NCBI RefSeq assembly: GCF_007280575.1
Contig: NZ_VKJP01000002.1
Span: 29,700 to 93,699 of the forward strand
Length of the DNA: 64,000 bases
Direction of reading: 5' to 3'
Source: Streptomyces benahoarensis
GTDB lineage: Bacteria; Actinomycetota; Actinomycetes; Streptomycetales; Streptomycetaceae
The notes below the pieces were generated by a model. That model saw only the letters and a list, made by a program, of their open reading frames with translations, did no database searches and had not been told where the DNA came from. Below are positions 36,206-46,000 of this stretch, in pieces. Position numbers and translations under genes: made by a program. Positions within the stretch are counted from its first letter, which is position 1, and each line of letters opens with the position of its first letter.

Positions 36206-36335
36206 GGGTGCCTCTCGGACAGTCGGGCTCGGTCCGGAGCACTATCTCGTGGGGGTCTGACAATGGAGAAGGAACACCTGCACAGAGCGTCTGTAACCGA
36301 TGGCACACAACTCGCCCCGACTGCACGGCCGTCGG

Positions 36336-37031
36336 CTATTCGCCGCCCCCTATCCGGCGCAGCTGGTCCGGGCGGACGATGACCAGGCCCCTGCGACCGG
36401 TCCGGACGACGTTGCGTTCCCTCAGTTCCTTCAGAAGCCTGGCCACCGCCTCGCGAGAGGCTCCGACCGCGCCTGCCAGCTCGTGCTGGCTGAGGCCGCT
36501 GGTCAGGCGCACTCCCTCCGCGTCCTGCACCCCGTGTGTGCGCGACAGCTCCAGGAGCAGGAGCGACAACCGCTCACGGACTCCGAGTGCGCCTTGCTCC
36601 ACGCGTCGCCGGTCGCTGGCCTGTGTCCGGTCTCCGATAAGGCTGAGCAGTTGGAGGGACGAGGCCGGGAATTCCGCGAGATGCCCCAGGAACCGGCCGC
36701 GCTCGATCGTGACGGCCTCGACCTTCCCGAGCGCGGTGACCGTCGCCGAGCGCGGGCGGCCACTGACTGCGGAGGCCTCCCCGACGACGTCGCCCGGACC
36801 CCGTAGGGCAAGCAGCGCTTCGTAACCATTGGCTGTGGAGCGGGTGACCTTGGTCCAGCCGGCGAGGATGATCACCACGTGGGTGGACGGTTCGTCCTGA
36901 TGCACCAGTACGGACCGCGGGCTGTACTTCATGGGCCGGCCCAGCTCCAGCAGCGCGACACGTTCCTGGTGTTCCAACCGGGCCAGGAAGGGAACCTGGT
37001 CGTCGAGCCTGCCGGTTCGTGACGGCGCCAT
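36336..37031 (-). CDS. Crp/Fnr-family cyclic-nucleotide-responsive regulator
   Basis: A 231-aa protein if ATG 37031 is used; the frame is open to 37121, and a GTG start behind GGGGGGA is also possible. The cNMP-binding domain (about 10-130) contains the phosphate-binding cassette GDVVGEASAVSGRPRSATV. The Gly-Glu and Arg-Ser features needed to hold a cyclic nucleotide are therefore kept. The C-terminal HTH_Crp is LSQHELAGAVGASREAVARL (about 185-205). It lies 130 bp upstream of the cyclase on the same strand. The likely role is a feedback switch that reads the cyclase product and controls the cassette. Confidence 0.85.
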   Translation of the reverse strand: MAPSRTGRLDDQVPFLARLEHQERVALLELGRPMKYSPRSVLVHQDEPSTHVVIILAGWTKVTRSTANGYEALLALRGPGDVVGEASAVSGRPRSATVTALGKVEAVTIERGRFLGHLAEFPASSLQLLSLIGDRTQASDRRRVEQGALGVRERLSLLLLELSRTHGVQDAEGVRLTSGLSQHELAGAVGASREAVARLLKELRERNVVRTGRRGLVIVRPDQLRRIGGGE

Positions 37032-37235
37032 GGGTCTGCACGCCGCGGAAACGGCCGCTGGTCCCTGCTGTCCCGGCACAGCGCCGGCCACGCCGTCGGT
37101 TTCCACCCGCACTCCCCCCAAGGCCAGTTCGCTCCATGGTATTTCGGCGAAGCCTTCCCCTCACGCTGTGCATCCAGCCTATGACAGACGGATCAGAGCA
37201 CCCCCGTTGCGCGCTTCCTCCCGACCGGCTCAAGG

Positions 37236-37303
37236 TCACCCCAGGAAGCTCAACCGGACCTCCCGCCGCGGGTTGTCGACGTTCGTATCCACCAAACTCC
37301 GTT
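37236..37303 (-). other. Stranded yjbQ 3'-end fragment B (candidate attachment site)
   Basis: On the minus strand this encodes LVDTNVDNPRREVRLSFLG followed by a TGA stop, the complete C-terminus of a YjbQ protein without its body. Over about 60 bp it resembles the 3' end of the intact gene at 63821 (shared blocks such as TTGGTGGATACGAA and GGTTGAGCTTCCT). It shares AACGGAGTTTGGTGGA with fragment A. It marks the junction between islands 1 and 2. Confidence 0.7.
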
Positions 37304-37534
37304 AAGACGACCGTCAGGCTAGTAGACGAGCAACCCGTAAACCGACGCGACCTTCGTCCCGAATGAGGCTCGGTTGGTGAGGGTGCCAGTCTCGAGAGCG
37401 TTTCCCAAGGTCAGAGGAGTGGACTCGGTTGCTGTCACGCGGCCTGGAGGGGGCTTGGAGAACGGGTCGGCTCCAGATGGCTCCCAGCATCTGGGCTCGC
37501 ACCCTGAGCATCTGCCGCGTTCCCCAAAGCGTTC

Positions 37535-38806
37535 CTACACCTGACCTGACAGGTCATCCATCAGAAGGTCAAGGGTGACCTCCTCATGAAGCGCGACGCC
37601 GAAGGCGGTCATGGCAGGGGCGAGGTCCGGGTCCCAGGCCGCGCTGACGGGCTGGCCGTCGAGCGGCAGCTGAGGGATTCTCTCGGCCTGGCTGCGAGCG
37701 GCCAGATGCTCGTAGTCCTCGGCGCCCATGCGCCACGGCAGGGCTTCGTATCGGCGGATGATCCGATTCGCCAGAGCGATCCCCGGCCAGTCGAAGTCGC
37801 CGTGGTACGCGAAGCGGCAGCCGGTGGTCGCGAGGGCGTCGAGAAGGGTGAGGACCACTGTGGCGGCGCTGCCGGAGGTGCATACGACCGGCCGGACGCA
37901 GGCAGCGTCCGCCGCGGCTTCCACCACGCGCGGATTCTCACAGATGTGGATCACTGTTCCGGCAGGCAGACGCAGCTGCAGGTCGTGCAGATCGCGCGGT
38001 GTGAGGTGGGCTTCGGCATAATGGTCGGCTCGCTGCCTCAGGGCCTGTTCCCGCCAGCCTCCGCCGACGGGCCGCAGCCCGTAGGCCAACACTGTGCTGG
38101 AGACCTCGTCCGGTGTGACGGACACCAGCCGCCACAGTGCCCGCCGCCCGGCCGCGTCGACGGGGAACTCGGTGCCGTGGGCGAGGGCGATCCCGCGTTG
38201 GACGAGGCGGGCGAGCCAGGTGCCGTCGTCCAGGCCGTGTGCGGTCCCGGTCGCCATGGCGGCGAGTTCTCCTCGGCCTCGGGTGCCACCCCGTTCCGTG
38301 CCGAGCAGTACGGTGAGGACCTGGACCGCCTGCCGGAGCGTCCGTACCGCCGCTTCGGGCGTCACCCCTCTCGGGACTCCGGTACGGCGCAGCAGGTCGT
38401 ACCACTGCCGGCCCCACTCCTGGCCGGCGAGCGGAGAGGCGTCCAGCGCCGAGGCGAGCGACGACCAGACGTGCTCGCGCCGTGCCGCGATGCCCGCGCG
38501 GAGGGCACGGCGGTCGGTGAGCGGTGGGCCGAGTTCCGTCAGGATCTCTCGGAGCCCGAGTCCGGCCGCCGAGGCGCGCAGTCTGGCGTCGAGCCCGTCG
38601 AGGTGCACGGTGACGGTGGCACCTGTGAAGGACTTGCCCAGCAGGAGGGACAGGTCGTTGCGTTCCTGGGCGTTCACCGAGGTCAGCCGGAGGGATCCAG
38701 TGGCTTGCACGCCGTTGCTCTCCAGGCGCTTGCGTACCGCTTCCCAAAGCCGGGTGAGCCCGGGACCGGCCAGCCAGTCCCGTGTCGCCGCGGGCAGCTT
38801 GCTCAT
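37535..38806 (-). CDS. jetD: Wadjet type III JetD, Toprim-like nuclease (TIGR02679/DUF2399)
   Basis: A 423-aa protein overlapping the jetC stop by 4 bp. The N-terminal half (LRLTSVNAQERNDLSLLLGK) is the arm domain. The C-terminal DUF2399 domain has the Toprim-type residues ICENPRV (glutamate near 288) and GDFDWPG (paired aspartates near 335), which coordinate metal for DNA cleavage. In Wadjet systems the SMC-like JetABC complex extrudes DNA and JetD cuts small circular molecules such as plasmids. It is the last gene of the four-gene operon. Confidence 0.9.
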   Translation of the reverse strand: MSKLPAATRDWLAGPGLTRLWEAVRKRLESNGVQATGSLRLTSVNAQERNDLSLLLGKSFTGATVTVHLDGLDARLRASAAGLGLREILTELGPPLTDRRALRAGIAARREHVWSSLASALDASPLAGQEWGRQWYDLLRRTGVPRGVTPEAAVRTLRQAVQVLTVLLGTERGGTRGRGELAAMATGTAHGLDDGTWLARLVQRGIALAHGTEFPVDAAGRRALWRLVSVTPDEVSSTVLAYGLRPVGGGWREQALRQRADHYAEAHLTPRDLHDLQLRLPAGTVIHICENPRVVEAAADAACVRPVVCTSGSAATVVLTLLDALATTGCRFAYHGDFDWPGIALANRIIRRYEALPWRMGAEDYEHLAARSQAERIPQLPLDGQPVSAAWDPDLAPAMTAFGVALHEEVTLDLLMDDLSGQV

Positions 38807-41800
38807 ACGGACACCAGACGCCGGTGTCTGCCGTTCCAGGTGTAATGCAGGGTGGCCACCCCGCGCACGTGGGGATCACGGAGGCACTCATAGATGTGCA
38901 GGGACGGCACCTCCGGCCAGTTGCCCATGAGCCGCTCGCTGGTGAGGACGAAGTCGAGATCTAGATCGACGAGGATCCGTCCCAGCCGCCCGTGGGTGGG
39001 TTCATCGACCTTGGCGAAGGCGTCGTCGAGCAGGATCAGCCGTGGCGTGTGCGGGGCCGACTCGGCAAGGCTGGTGAAGTGGGCGGCAGCCGCGGCGAAG
39101 AGCACGAGATAGGAGAGCACTCGCTGCTCACCCTGACTGAGTCCGGTGCGGCCGGTCAGCTTCCGCCGGCGTCCCGGGGCGGCGTCCTCGACCACGAAGG
39201 TGTGGAAGCGGAACCAGTCGCGGTAGTCCAGCGCGGTCCGCAAATGGGCGGCGTAACCGGCTGAGGGATCGGCCCGTCGGGCATCCTCGATCCGGCGTTG
39301 CAGCACCTCGCGGAGCTGCTCGGTCTGCTCACGCGTGCGCAGGCTCGACGGGCTGCGCAGCAGCTCCACGGCCGCCCGCACGTCCGCGTCCACATCCTCG
39401 TCCAGCTTCCACAGCAGTTCCACGCCGAGACCGTGGGAGGTGCGTACGGTTCGCAGATTTTCGTTGAGCGCCGCGACCAGGTTCGCCGCGGTGATGACCT
39501 GGGCCGAGAGATGGTCGCCGAGCTCGCCGGTCAGGAATCGCTGGAAGACCTCACGTTCGCGCTCGGTGAGCCGCCCCCGGGCCTCTGCGGCCTGGACGGC
39601 GATCCGCTCGCCCACGGCTGCGACGTCGTGGGAGCCGCGGTCGTCGATCAGGCGGCACACCTTGATTCCGTCGCGTTCCTCCAGCTGTGCGTCGAACCCG
39701 CCGGCCAGGTGGTCGCGTAGTTCGGTGTGCCGGTTGAGCAGGGTGCTGTCCGACACCTCGCCGTTCGGGCGTCCGAGGGCCTGTTGTACGGCGTCGGCCA
39801 GTGCCCGTAGTGCCCGCAGGCGGCCGCGGACGTCCGAGCCGGGATCGTCCGCCACGTCCTCGGGCAGTGCGGACCGATCCATTCCGGCGCCGCGCACCAC
39901 CTCCGGCCGGCCGAGTGCGCCGCGAAGGGCGCCGCCGGTTCCGATGACCGCCGCCTCCTGGTCGGCCAGATCCTCGCGCAGGCGCTTCTCCTTCTCCTCC
40001 GCGCGCACGCGCAGATCACGGAGGTCATTCCGGGTTCGTTGTGCCGCCGGAAGGGACTGGGCGGCGTGCGCGATGCGTTGCCTGGCTTTCTGCTCGCGGA
40101 GGAGGATCTCTTCTTCTGTCGCCCCGATGGCCTCCTCACGGGTGCTCAGGTCCTGTTGCGCGGTACGCAGCCCGGTGAGACGGAGCCGGTAGTTCTCCTC
40201 CGCGGCCAGGCGGTCTTTCCAGGCACGTTCGTACCGCTCGGCATCGGCGTGATGGGCGCCGAGCCGCTCGCCCGTGCTGCCGACCGCCCTGCGAAGATGC
40301 CCGATGCCGGTGAGAAGGGCAGCCAGTGCGGTGCGTACGCGTGCCAGCTCGACGGGGTCGCTGGGCAGGTCATGGGCGGTGGCGGTGGCGTCCGCCTCGG
40401 CGCGTGCGGCTACGGCGAGAGCGCGCGCCTCCTCGGCCAGCCGTGCCGCGCGGTTCGCCTTGGCGGTCAGGTCACGCAGTGTCTTCTCGTCCGACTCGGC
40501 TCGGCTCCAGGCGTCGGCGAGAACTCGTGCCCGGGGGAAGTCCTGCTCCGCGAGCCTGAGGGCCCGGCGCCGGGCATCGGCCTCGGCGAGTTCGTGACGG
40601 GCGTCGGCCAGCCGCTGTTCCGTCTGTGTGAGCCGCTCCGCCAGCTCGGCGAGGATGCGCCGCCGGGTCTCGGCGCGTACGGCGGCTCCCACGTACTCGG
40701 CGTCACTCTTGTGGTGCCGGCCGCTGAGGATGCCCAGACACCAGCTTCCGTCGTAGTACACCGCGTCATGCGCGGTCGTTTCCTGGGCCGGTGCGAGCGC
40801 GATGGCGGCCAGCAGGTGTTCCACCTGCTCGGACATGACCCCGCACCCCGGTTGCGGTGCTGGGCGCAGGGCCGAGGCGAGGGTCGGCGCGTCCGGCAGC
40901 GCAGGGCCGGGACACAGCAGAGTGTCACGAGTGCCGGGATCGACAAGGGCGCCGTCCGCGCCGACCCACGCGTCCAGGATTCCGCTGGCTTCAAGCGCCG
41001 CTTCCAGACCAGCCCGGTCGGTGGGCGCCAAGCCGTCCGTGAAATCCACCAGCCGGTAGAAGGGTGCTCCGCTGCCCGGTGCTCTTTCGGCGACGCGGTG
41101 GTAGGGCACCGGCGGCTCGGGATCGGTACGTCGCTCCCAGTCCCGCTTCTCACCCGCCAGGCGGTCGAGTTCCTCGCCGAGTCGGCCGACGGCGAGAGCG
41201 AGGGCATCGCGGCACTCGGTGAGTTCCTCGCCGTACGGCTCCAGTGCGGCATGGGCGGCCTGCCACGCCTGGCTGTCGATGTCGGGCGGAAGCGTGCGGT
41301 CAGCGAACGGGGCGCCGGCGGAGCTCTCGCAGGCGACCGTGGTGTGGACGGCATCCAGCGGCGGGCAGTCGGACCCGACGGCGGTCCGCGTGCGTGATAC
41401 CCACTCGGCGACCCGGCAGGCATAGACACCGCTCTCCTCGGCGACCTTCTCGCGGCCGGCGTCGAGGCGGCCGACGGCCTCTTCCGTCTCACCCTCCAGC
41501 CGTTCCCGCTCGGTGTCGGCCTGCACCGCCCGGCTCCGGGCCTCCTCGGCCCGCGTGGTGAGACGCGTCACCTCCTGGACCATCCGCGCCCGGTTCTTCA
41601 CGACCGTCTCGGCGTCCTCCAGTTGTCCCTGCCAGGACAGCAGTCCGTCCTGCACCGCGCCCGTGTCCACGCGGACGACCGATGGCTGCTGCACGGTGTG
41701 CGTCTCCCCGTCCGGATCGGTCAGCCCCGTCTCGACGGCCTGGGAGCGGACCGTGCGGGGCAGGGCTGCTGCCTCGCCGAGATGGCCGGTGGGAAGCCCG

Positions 41801-43041
41801 GCCTTCTCCGCCTGCGCCAGCAGTTCCCGGTGCTCGGTGCTCAGTTCGGCGAGCCGGCTACCGAGGTGTTCCACACCGTCGGCCAGCCGCCCGGCCGCGC
41901 CCTCCTCTGCGCCGTGCGCGTTGCTGAGAGTGGTGAAGGCGGCCACGGCGGCGGTGCGCAGCGCCTCGACCGTGCTGCGGCGTTCCGACAGTTCGCGCAG
42001 GCTGCGGTAGGCGTGGCTGGCGTGCAAGGCGGCGAGGTCGGTCCGGGCGGCTTCTTCCTCTTCGCGCAGGGTTTCCAGCCGGGCTTCCGACTCCTCCTCC
42101 TGCGTCCTCAGCTCGCTGGTCCGCTGTGCGGCGTCTCCGGCAGCCCGGCGTCGCTGCGCGAGGGCCTCCAGCTCCCGGCTCACTGCCTGCGCGGAGGTGC
42201 GCAGGACTCCGGACAGGTAGCCGCGGTAACTGGTGAGGAAGGTACGCAGCGCCGTATCGGTGCGCTCCAGGCGGCCGAGTTCGTCGCGTACGGCGTCGAG
42301 GTCATGGAGGTTGCGCGCGACCTTCTCGACCACGTCCTCGTCGAGTCCCGGCAGGGTCTCGCTCAGCAGGGAGGCCAGTCCACCGTGCTCGATGCGGTCC
42401 CCGACCGTGGGCCGCCGCAGCCGGTGGAGGAGCTGGGTGAGGTTGCGGTAGCGGGTCGCGTCGGTGATGCCGAACAGTTCCCGGGCCACCCGCGAGCGGT
42501 GGAGGACCGCGCGGTCGGTGATGTTGTCGGAGCCGATGATCTCCTTGAGCCGGCCCACCGGCAGGGGTTTTCCGCCGTCGACCAGGTGCAGGTCTTCACC
42601 GACGCGCAGCGGGGTGACGAAGAACGTCGGCAGCGCCTTCTGCGTCGACTTCGACGCGCAGATGGCGGCGCCAAGTGTGAGGTGGCGGTGGTCGCCGCCG
42701 TCGGTCATGCCCCGGAACTCCACCCAAAGGTAGCCGAGGCGGTTGGTCTGCTCGAACCCGTCCAGCATCAGCCAGGCAAGGGTGGTCCTGCCGGTGCCCG
42801 TCGCGTCCAACGCCCGTGAGTCGCCGTCCAGCAGATACGGGAGCAGCATTTCCAGGGCTTTAGACTTGCCCGCGCCGTTCTTGCCGCGCAGCAGCAGTCG
42901 TCCGTCGCCGAAGGCGAACTCCTGCTCGTCGTACTGCCAGACGTTCTGGATGCCCGCGCGGTGCAGCCGGAAACGGGTGCCGGCGGTCGTCACGGGGCCG
43001 GAACGCGGTAGCGGGACGAGGCCACGCGCATCGGTGGTCAT
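38803..43041 (-). CDS. jetC: Wadjet type III JetC, SMC-like ATPase (TIGR02680)
   Basis: A 1412-aa SMC/Rad50-like ATPase. Walker A GKNGAGKS lies at 53-60. Long coiled-coil arms (about 270-560 and 830-1100) flank a hinge-like middle. The ABC signature LSQGEQRVLSYLVLF lies near 1297 and Walker B LILLDDAFAKVDE near 1335. Length and architecture fit the TIGR02680 family. JetC is the DNA-extruding motor that distinguishes small circular plasmids from the chromosome. Start and stop codons overlap those of jetB and jetD by 4 bp, implying coupled translation. Confidence 0.93.
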   Translation of the reverse strand: MTTDARGLVPLPRSGPVTTAGTRFRLHRAGIQNVWQYDEQEFAFGDGRLLLRGKNGAGKSKALEMLLPYLLDGDSRALDATGTGRTTLAWLMLDGFEQTNRLGYLWVEFRGMTDGGDHRHLTLGAAICASKSTQKALPTFFVTPLRVGEDLHLVDGGKPLPVGRLKEIIGSDNITDRAVLHRSRVARELFGITDATRYRNLTQLLHRLRRPTVGDRIEHGGLASLLSETLPGLDEDVVEKVARNLHDLDAVRDELGRLERTDTALRTFLTSYRGYLSGVLRTSAQAVSRELEALAQRRRAAGDAAQRTSELRTQEEESEARLETLREEEEAARTDLAALHASHAYRSLRELSERRSTVEALRTAAVAAFTTLSNAHGAEEGAAGRLADGVEHLGSRLAELSTEHRELLAQAEKAGLPTGHLGEAAALPRTVRSQAVETGLTDPDGETHTVQQPSVVRVDTGAVQDGLLSWQGQLEDAETVVKNRARMVQEVTRLTTRAEEARSRAVQADTERERLEGETEEAVGRLDAGREKVAEESGVYACRVAEWVSRTRTAVGSDCPPLDAVHTTVACESSAGAPFADRTLPPDIDSQAWQAAHAALEPYGEELTECRDALALAVGRLGEELDRLAGEKRDWERRTDPEPPVPYHRVAERAPGSGAPFYRLVDFTDGLAPTDRAGLEAALEASGILDAWVGADGALVDPGTRDTLLCPGPALPDAPTLASALRPAPQPGCGVMSEQVEHLLAAIALAPAQETTAHDAVYYDGSWCLGILSGRHHKSDAEYVGAAVRAETRRRILAELAERLTQTEQRLADARHELAEADARRRALRLAEQDFPRARVLADAWSRAESDEKTLRDLTAKANRAARLAEEARALAVAARAEADATATAHDLPSDPVELARVRTALAALLTGIGHLRRAVGSTGERLGAHHADAERYERAWKDRLAAEENYRLRLTGLRTAQQDLSTREEAIGATEEEILLREQKARQRIAHAAQSLPAAQRTRNDLRDLRVRAEEKEKRLREDLADQEAAVIGTGGALRGALGRPEVVRGAGMDRSALPEDVADDPGSDVRGRLRALRALADAVQQALGRPNGEVSDSTLLNRHTELRDHLAGGFDAQLEERDGIKVCRLIDDRGSHDVAAVGERIAVQAAEARGRLTEREREVFQRFLTGELGDHLSAQVITAANLVAALNENLRTVRTSHGLGVELLWKLDEDVDADVRAAVELLRSPSSLRTREQTEQLREVLQRRIEDARRADPSAGYAAHLRTALDYRDWFRFHTFVVEDAAPGRRRKLTGRTGLSQGEQRVLSYLVLFAAAAAHFTSLAESAPHTPRLILLDDAFAKVDEPTHGRLGRILVDLDLDFVLTSERLMGNWPEVPSLHIYECLRDPHVRGVATLHYTWNGRHRRLVSV

Positions 43042-44363
43042 AGCGGCAACTCCTCCTGGACGCCGGCGCTCTTGGTGGCTGCGGTGGCCGGGCGCATGGT
43101 CACGTGGGTGGCGTAGCGTGCCGCCGCGGCCAGCAGCACCCAGCCGTCGCCGCCGGGACGTGCCCCGCGAACATCGGTTACGGTGCGGCCTTCCGGTGCC
43201 TCTTCGGTGTACCCCTCCGGCAGTCCGTCTCCCCCGGCGCGCACCGAGCCGGTCCGGGCCATCAGTCGCATGCGGGCCAGCAGGTCCAGCACGGCCTCCC
43301 GCAGGGCGGAGATGTCCTCCAGATAACCGCGCTGCCAGTTGCTGCGCTGTCCGTACTCGGCGACCAGTTCGGCCAGCAGCTCGTCCACGAGGCCGTCCGG
43401 GACAGCCCCGCCGATGACGAGCGTCCCTCCGGTCGCCGGGTGTCCGGGCTCCTGCGGCCGAAGCCGCTCCACGAGCCGTTCCACCAGCAGCAGTGCGGCC
43501 TGCGCGACCGTCCCGGTGCCCGGCAGGTGCAGATCCGTCAGCTCGTCCTCGGGGTCCACCAGCGCCACTCCCTCGGCGCGGATCTCCATCTCCAGTCCCA
43601 GAAGTTCGGAGAACGCCTGCGCTTCCCGGCGCTGCCGGGTGCGCAACCAGTCGCGTTCGGCGTCGGTCAGCTCATCGAGGTAGACGACGGGTGTCTCGAC
43701 GAGCATCCGGCGCACATAGGTGCGAGGTCCGCCGAATCCCGGGTCCGCTGCCCGTCGGACCAGGTCGGCGCCGTCATGGGCCTGGGAGAGCGGGCCGGCG
43801 ACTATGACGCGGGCCAGCTCGCGGTCCACCGTGATCAGGGCCTCTCCGCCCGCATCCTGCGCGAGCGCGGCCACATGGCCCTCGGTCTCGATGAGGACGC
43901 CCCACTCGACCAACAGGCGCAGCGCCGCTACCAAGGTCCGTTTCCCGGCCGCCCTACCCGTCTCCTCCAGCTCGATCTCCGCGTCGGCCGCGGCGGCCCT
44001 GATGTCGGCCATCAGCTGTGACAGCAGCAGTTGTTCGGGAGCGGTCACCAGCACGGACAGGGCCAGCGCGAGGCAGGCGTACGTGTGCGGGCTGAACGGG
44101 GTGCCGGTGGAGCGCTCCAGCCGGTGGCCTGCGCCTGCCCCCAGCCCCGCCTTGAACAGCCGGGCGTAGGAGCTGTCGACCAGCAGGCGATAGCCGAGCA
44201 CCTGCTGGAAACGCTTGCCCAGCCAGTCGGCATGCCTGCGGATCAGCGGGAAGAGGTCGGAGTGCGGGCCGTCCGAGGTGACCAGCGGATGGGTGAGCAA
44301 CAGCCGGGCGGCGCTGCGGCGCTCCGCGGCCAGAGCCACGTCGTGTGCCGAGGGGAGGGTCAT
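43038..44363 (-). CDS. jetB: Wadjet type III JetB (TIGR02678/DUF2398)
   Basis: A 441-aa protein. ATG 44363 (MTLPSAHDVALAAERRSAAR) overlaps the jetA stop (ATGA). Conserved DUF2398 segments include PYTY-like FSPHTYACLALALSVLV, ADAEIELEETGRAAGKRTLV and LRLLVEWGVLIETEG, a winged-helix region. By analogy with MukE this is the KITE-type subunit that links kleisin JetA to the JetC motor. The frame upstream of 44363 lies inside jetA and is a shadow. Confidence 0.9.
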   Translation of the reverse strand: MTLPSAHDVALAAERRSAARLLLTHPLVTSDGPHSDLFPLIRRHADWLGKRFQQVLGYRLLVDSSYARLFKAGLGAGAGHRLERSTGTPFSPHTYACLALALSVLVTAPEQLLLSQLMADIRAAAADAEIELEETGRAAGKRTLVAALRLLVEWGVLIETEGHVAALAQDAGGEALITVDRELARVIVAGPLSQAHDGADLVRRAADPGFGGPRTYVRRMLVETPVVYLDELTDAERDWLRTRQRREAQAFSELLGLEMEIRAEGVALVDPEDELTDLHLPGTGTVAQAALLLVERLVERLRPQEPGHPATGGTLVIGGAVPDGLVDELLAELVAEYGQRSNWQRGYLEDISALREAVLDLLARMRLMARTGSVRAGGDGLPEGYTEEAPEGRTVTDVRGARPGGDGWVLLAAAARYATHVTMRPATAATKSAGVQEELPL

Positions 44364-46000
44364 GACACGCTCACCTCCGCATCGCCATCGGCGGTGTCGG
44401 AGGAGGTACGGCCGACGTCCAGTTCCAGGTCGTCCAGCAGCAGGTCGCCGTCGGCCGAGTGCAGAACGCACCGCGCACCTGCGGTGCGTCGCACGGTGAG
44501 TCGGATGCCCAGCTCGGCGTCCTCACTGTGCGCTTGGGCGAGGTCGAGTTCCGTCACACCTTCCCCGTCCATGCCGGCGCGACGCCGGAGCTGCGCGTTC
44601 CCGAGTGCGGTAGCCAGCAGCTCCAGGAGCAGACCGAGCGCTGCAGAGGTGAGGCGCACCTCGGCGAACCGCCCCGAGGCGCTGCGCAGTTCGTCCGCCG
44701 CCGCTGCCCTGGCCGCCGCCCGCTCACGGGCGGCCTCCCGCAGCCGCTGCTTCTGCGCGGAGTGGTCCTCCACCGCGGACGCCCGGCCCCGCTGGGCGCG
44801 GCTGCCCCTTTCCCGCAGGGCCACCGGCACCTCGACCACCGGGCCGGTCCACCAGCTCGTGTAGGCAGGCACCACCTCGTCCGTCGCCGGGGGTATGCCC
44901 AGATGGCGGGCGGCGTAGAGTCCGAAGGCGGCGACGGCGATGTCGTGCGCGTCCTGCGGCGCCGATTCGTCGAACCACCGGGCCAGCCGCAGCAGGTCCC
45001 TGCGCCGGGACATCTCCCCGGTGGCCGACCGCAGCATCCGCTTGGCGTTGGCGAGCAGCGACTGCAAGGCACGCAGGGTGGCGTCCCGCAGCTGATCGAC
45101 CTGGCTGCCCTGCCCGTCGGTGTCGCTGAACCAGCCGCGCAGGCCCTCCCAGTCCGTAAGCTCGCGCCCACGGCTGCGCTGGACCCGCGTCTCCGGTCGG
45201 CCGTCGCCCTGCGGTGACAGCCCGGTGAGGCCCTGTGTGTGGGCGTCCAGCCGGGCCAGCAGACCCGGGATGTGCGGCCACAGCGTGTCCAGTGCCGCCG
45301 AGATCCGGGGTGCGCGGAACGCCACGTCCTCCGTGATCGCCTCGACGTAGTCGAGAAGCAGCTCCTTGAAGCCCTGGTACTCGGCGCTGTCCAGGTCGTA
45401 TCGGGCCAGCACCTGGCCGAGGTAGGCGTAAAAGTCCCGGATCGAGTCCGCGAACTCGGTGAACTGCACGAACAGCGTGCTGACCCGCTCCAGCCCGTCC
45501 TGGGGCTCGATGCCGCCCGGCACAGTCACGACATCGGCCAGCTCCCGCAGCCCGCGTTCGACCAGTGCGAGCAGTTCGTTGCTCACCTCGCGGGCGGCGT
45601 CGGCCTCGGCCAGGACGCCGTCGGCGTCCCGCTGGATGCGCTCGCCAAGCTTCGACAGCTGGTAGCGCGAGCGGGATCGCTGGTACTCGCTGATGCTGGA
45701 CGCCTTCACGGTGTGGCTGCTGCGCAGCAGGTTGCCCCACCGCACCAGCTGTTCCAGCCGGACCGTGAGGGTATCGGCATCGAGCTCGGCGGCTGGGCCG
45801 CTGGTCTGGCGCAGCTTCGCCAGTACGTCCGGTACGGCCAGGTCCGCCAGCAGGGTCCCGCAGAAGACGCGCATGATCGCGATGTGTTCCAGCCGCTCGG
45901 GCGCACTGAGATAGGTGTACGCGTCCAGCCGCCGGCGTGCCTCGCTGTGGGCATCCTGCGTTGCGGCGTTTTGCGCTGCGCCGGGTGCGGGTGCCTCCAT
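44360..46000 (-). CDS. jetA: Wadjet type III JetA, kleisin-like (TIGR02677/DUF2397)
   Basis: A 546-aa protein if ATG 46000 is used; the frame remains open to 46057. DUF2397 features are RRLDAYTYLSAPERLEHIAI near the N-terminus, LEQLVRWGNLLRSSHTVKAS and SRSRYQLSKLGERIQRD (winged helix), and a long helical middle. It is the first gene of the Wadjet operon and the kleisin-like (MukF-like) subunit. The 428-bp gap upstream must contain the operon promoter. Confidence 0.9.
   Translation of the reverse strand: MEAPAPGAAQNAATQDAHSEARRRLDAYTYLSAPERLEHIAIMRVFCGTLLADLAVPDVLAKLRQTSGPAAELDADTLTVRLEQLVRWGNLLRSSHTVKASSISEYQRSRSRYQLSKLGERIQRDADGVLAEADAAREVSNELLALVERGLRELADVVTVPGGIEPQDGLERVSTLFVQFTEFADSIRDFYAYLGQVLARYDLDSAEYQGFKELLLDYVEAITEDVAFRAPRISAALDTLWPHIPGLLARLDAHTQGLTGLSPQGDGRPETRVQRSRGRELTDWEGLRGWFSDTDGQGSQVDQLRDATLRALQSLLANAKRMLRSATGEMSRRRDLLRLARWFDESAPQDAHDIAVAAFGLYAARHLGIPPATDEVVPAYTSWWTGPVVEVPVALRERGSRAQRGRASAVEDHSAQKQRLREAARERAAARAAAADELRSASGRFAEVRLTSAALGLLLELLATALGNAQLRRRAGMDGEGVTELDLAQAHSEDAELGIRLTVRRTAGARCVLHSADGDLLLDDLELDVGRTSSDTADGDAEVSVS

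Noticed and set aside
33240..36326. 1028-codon frame running through the NTPase and cyclase region as one protein
   Set aside because: The part above 35351 is antiparallel in style (Arg/Gly/Pro-rich) and overlaps the cyclase, whose catalytic motifs lie in another frame. The real NTPase starts at the ATGA overlap at 35351.
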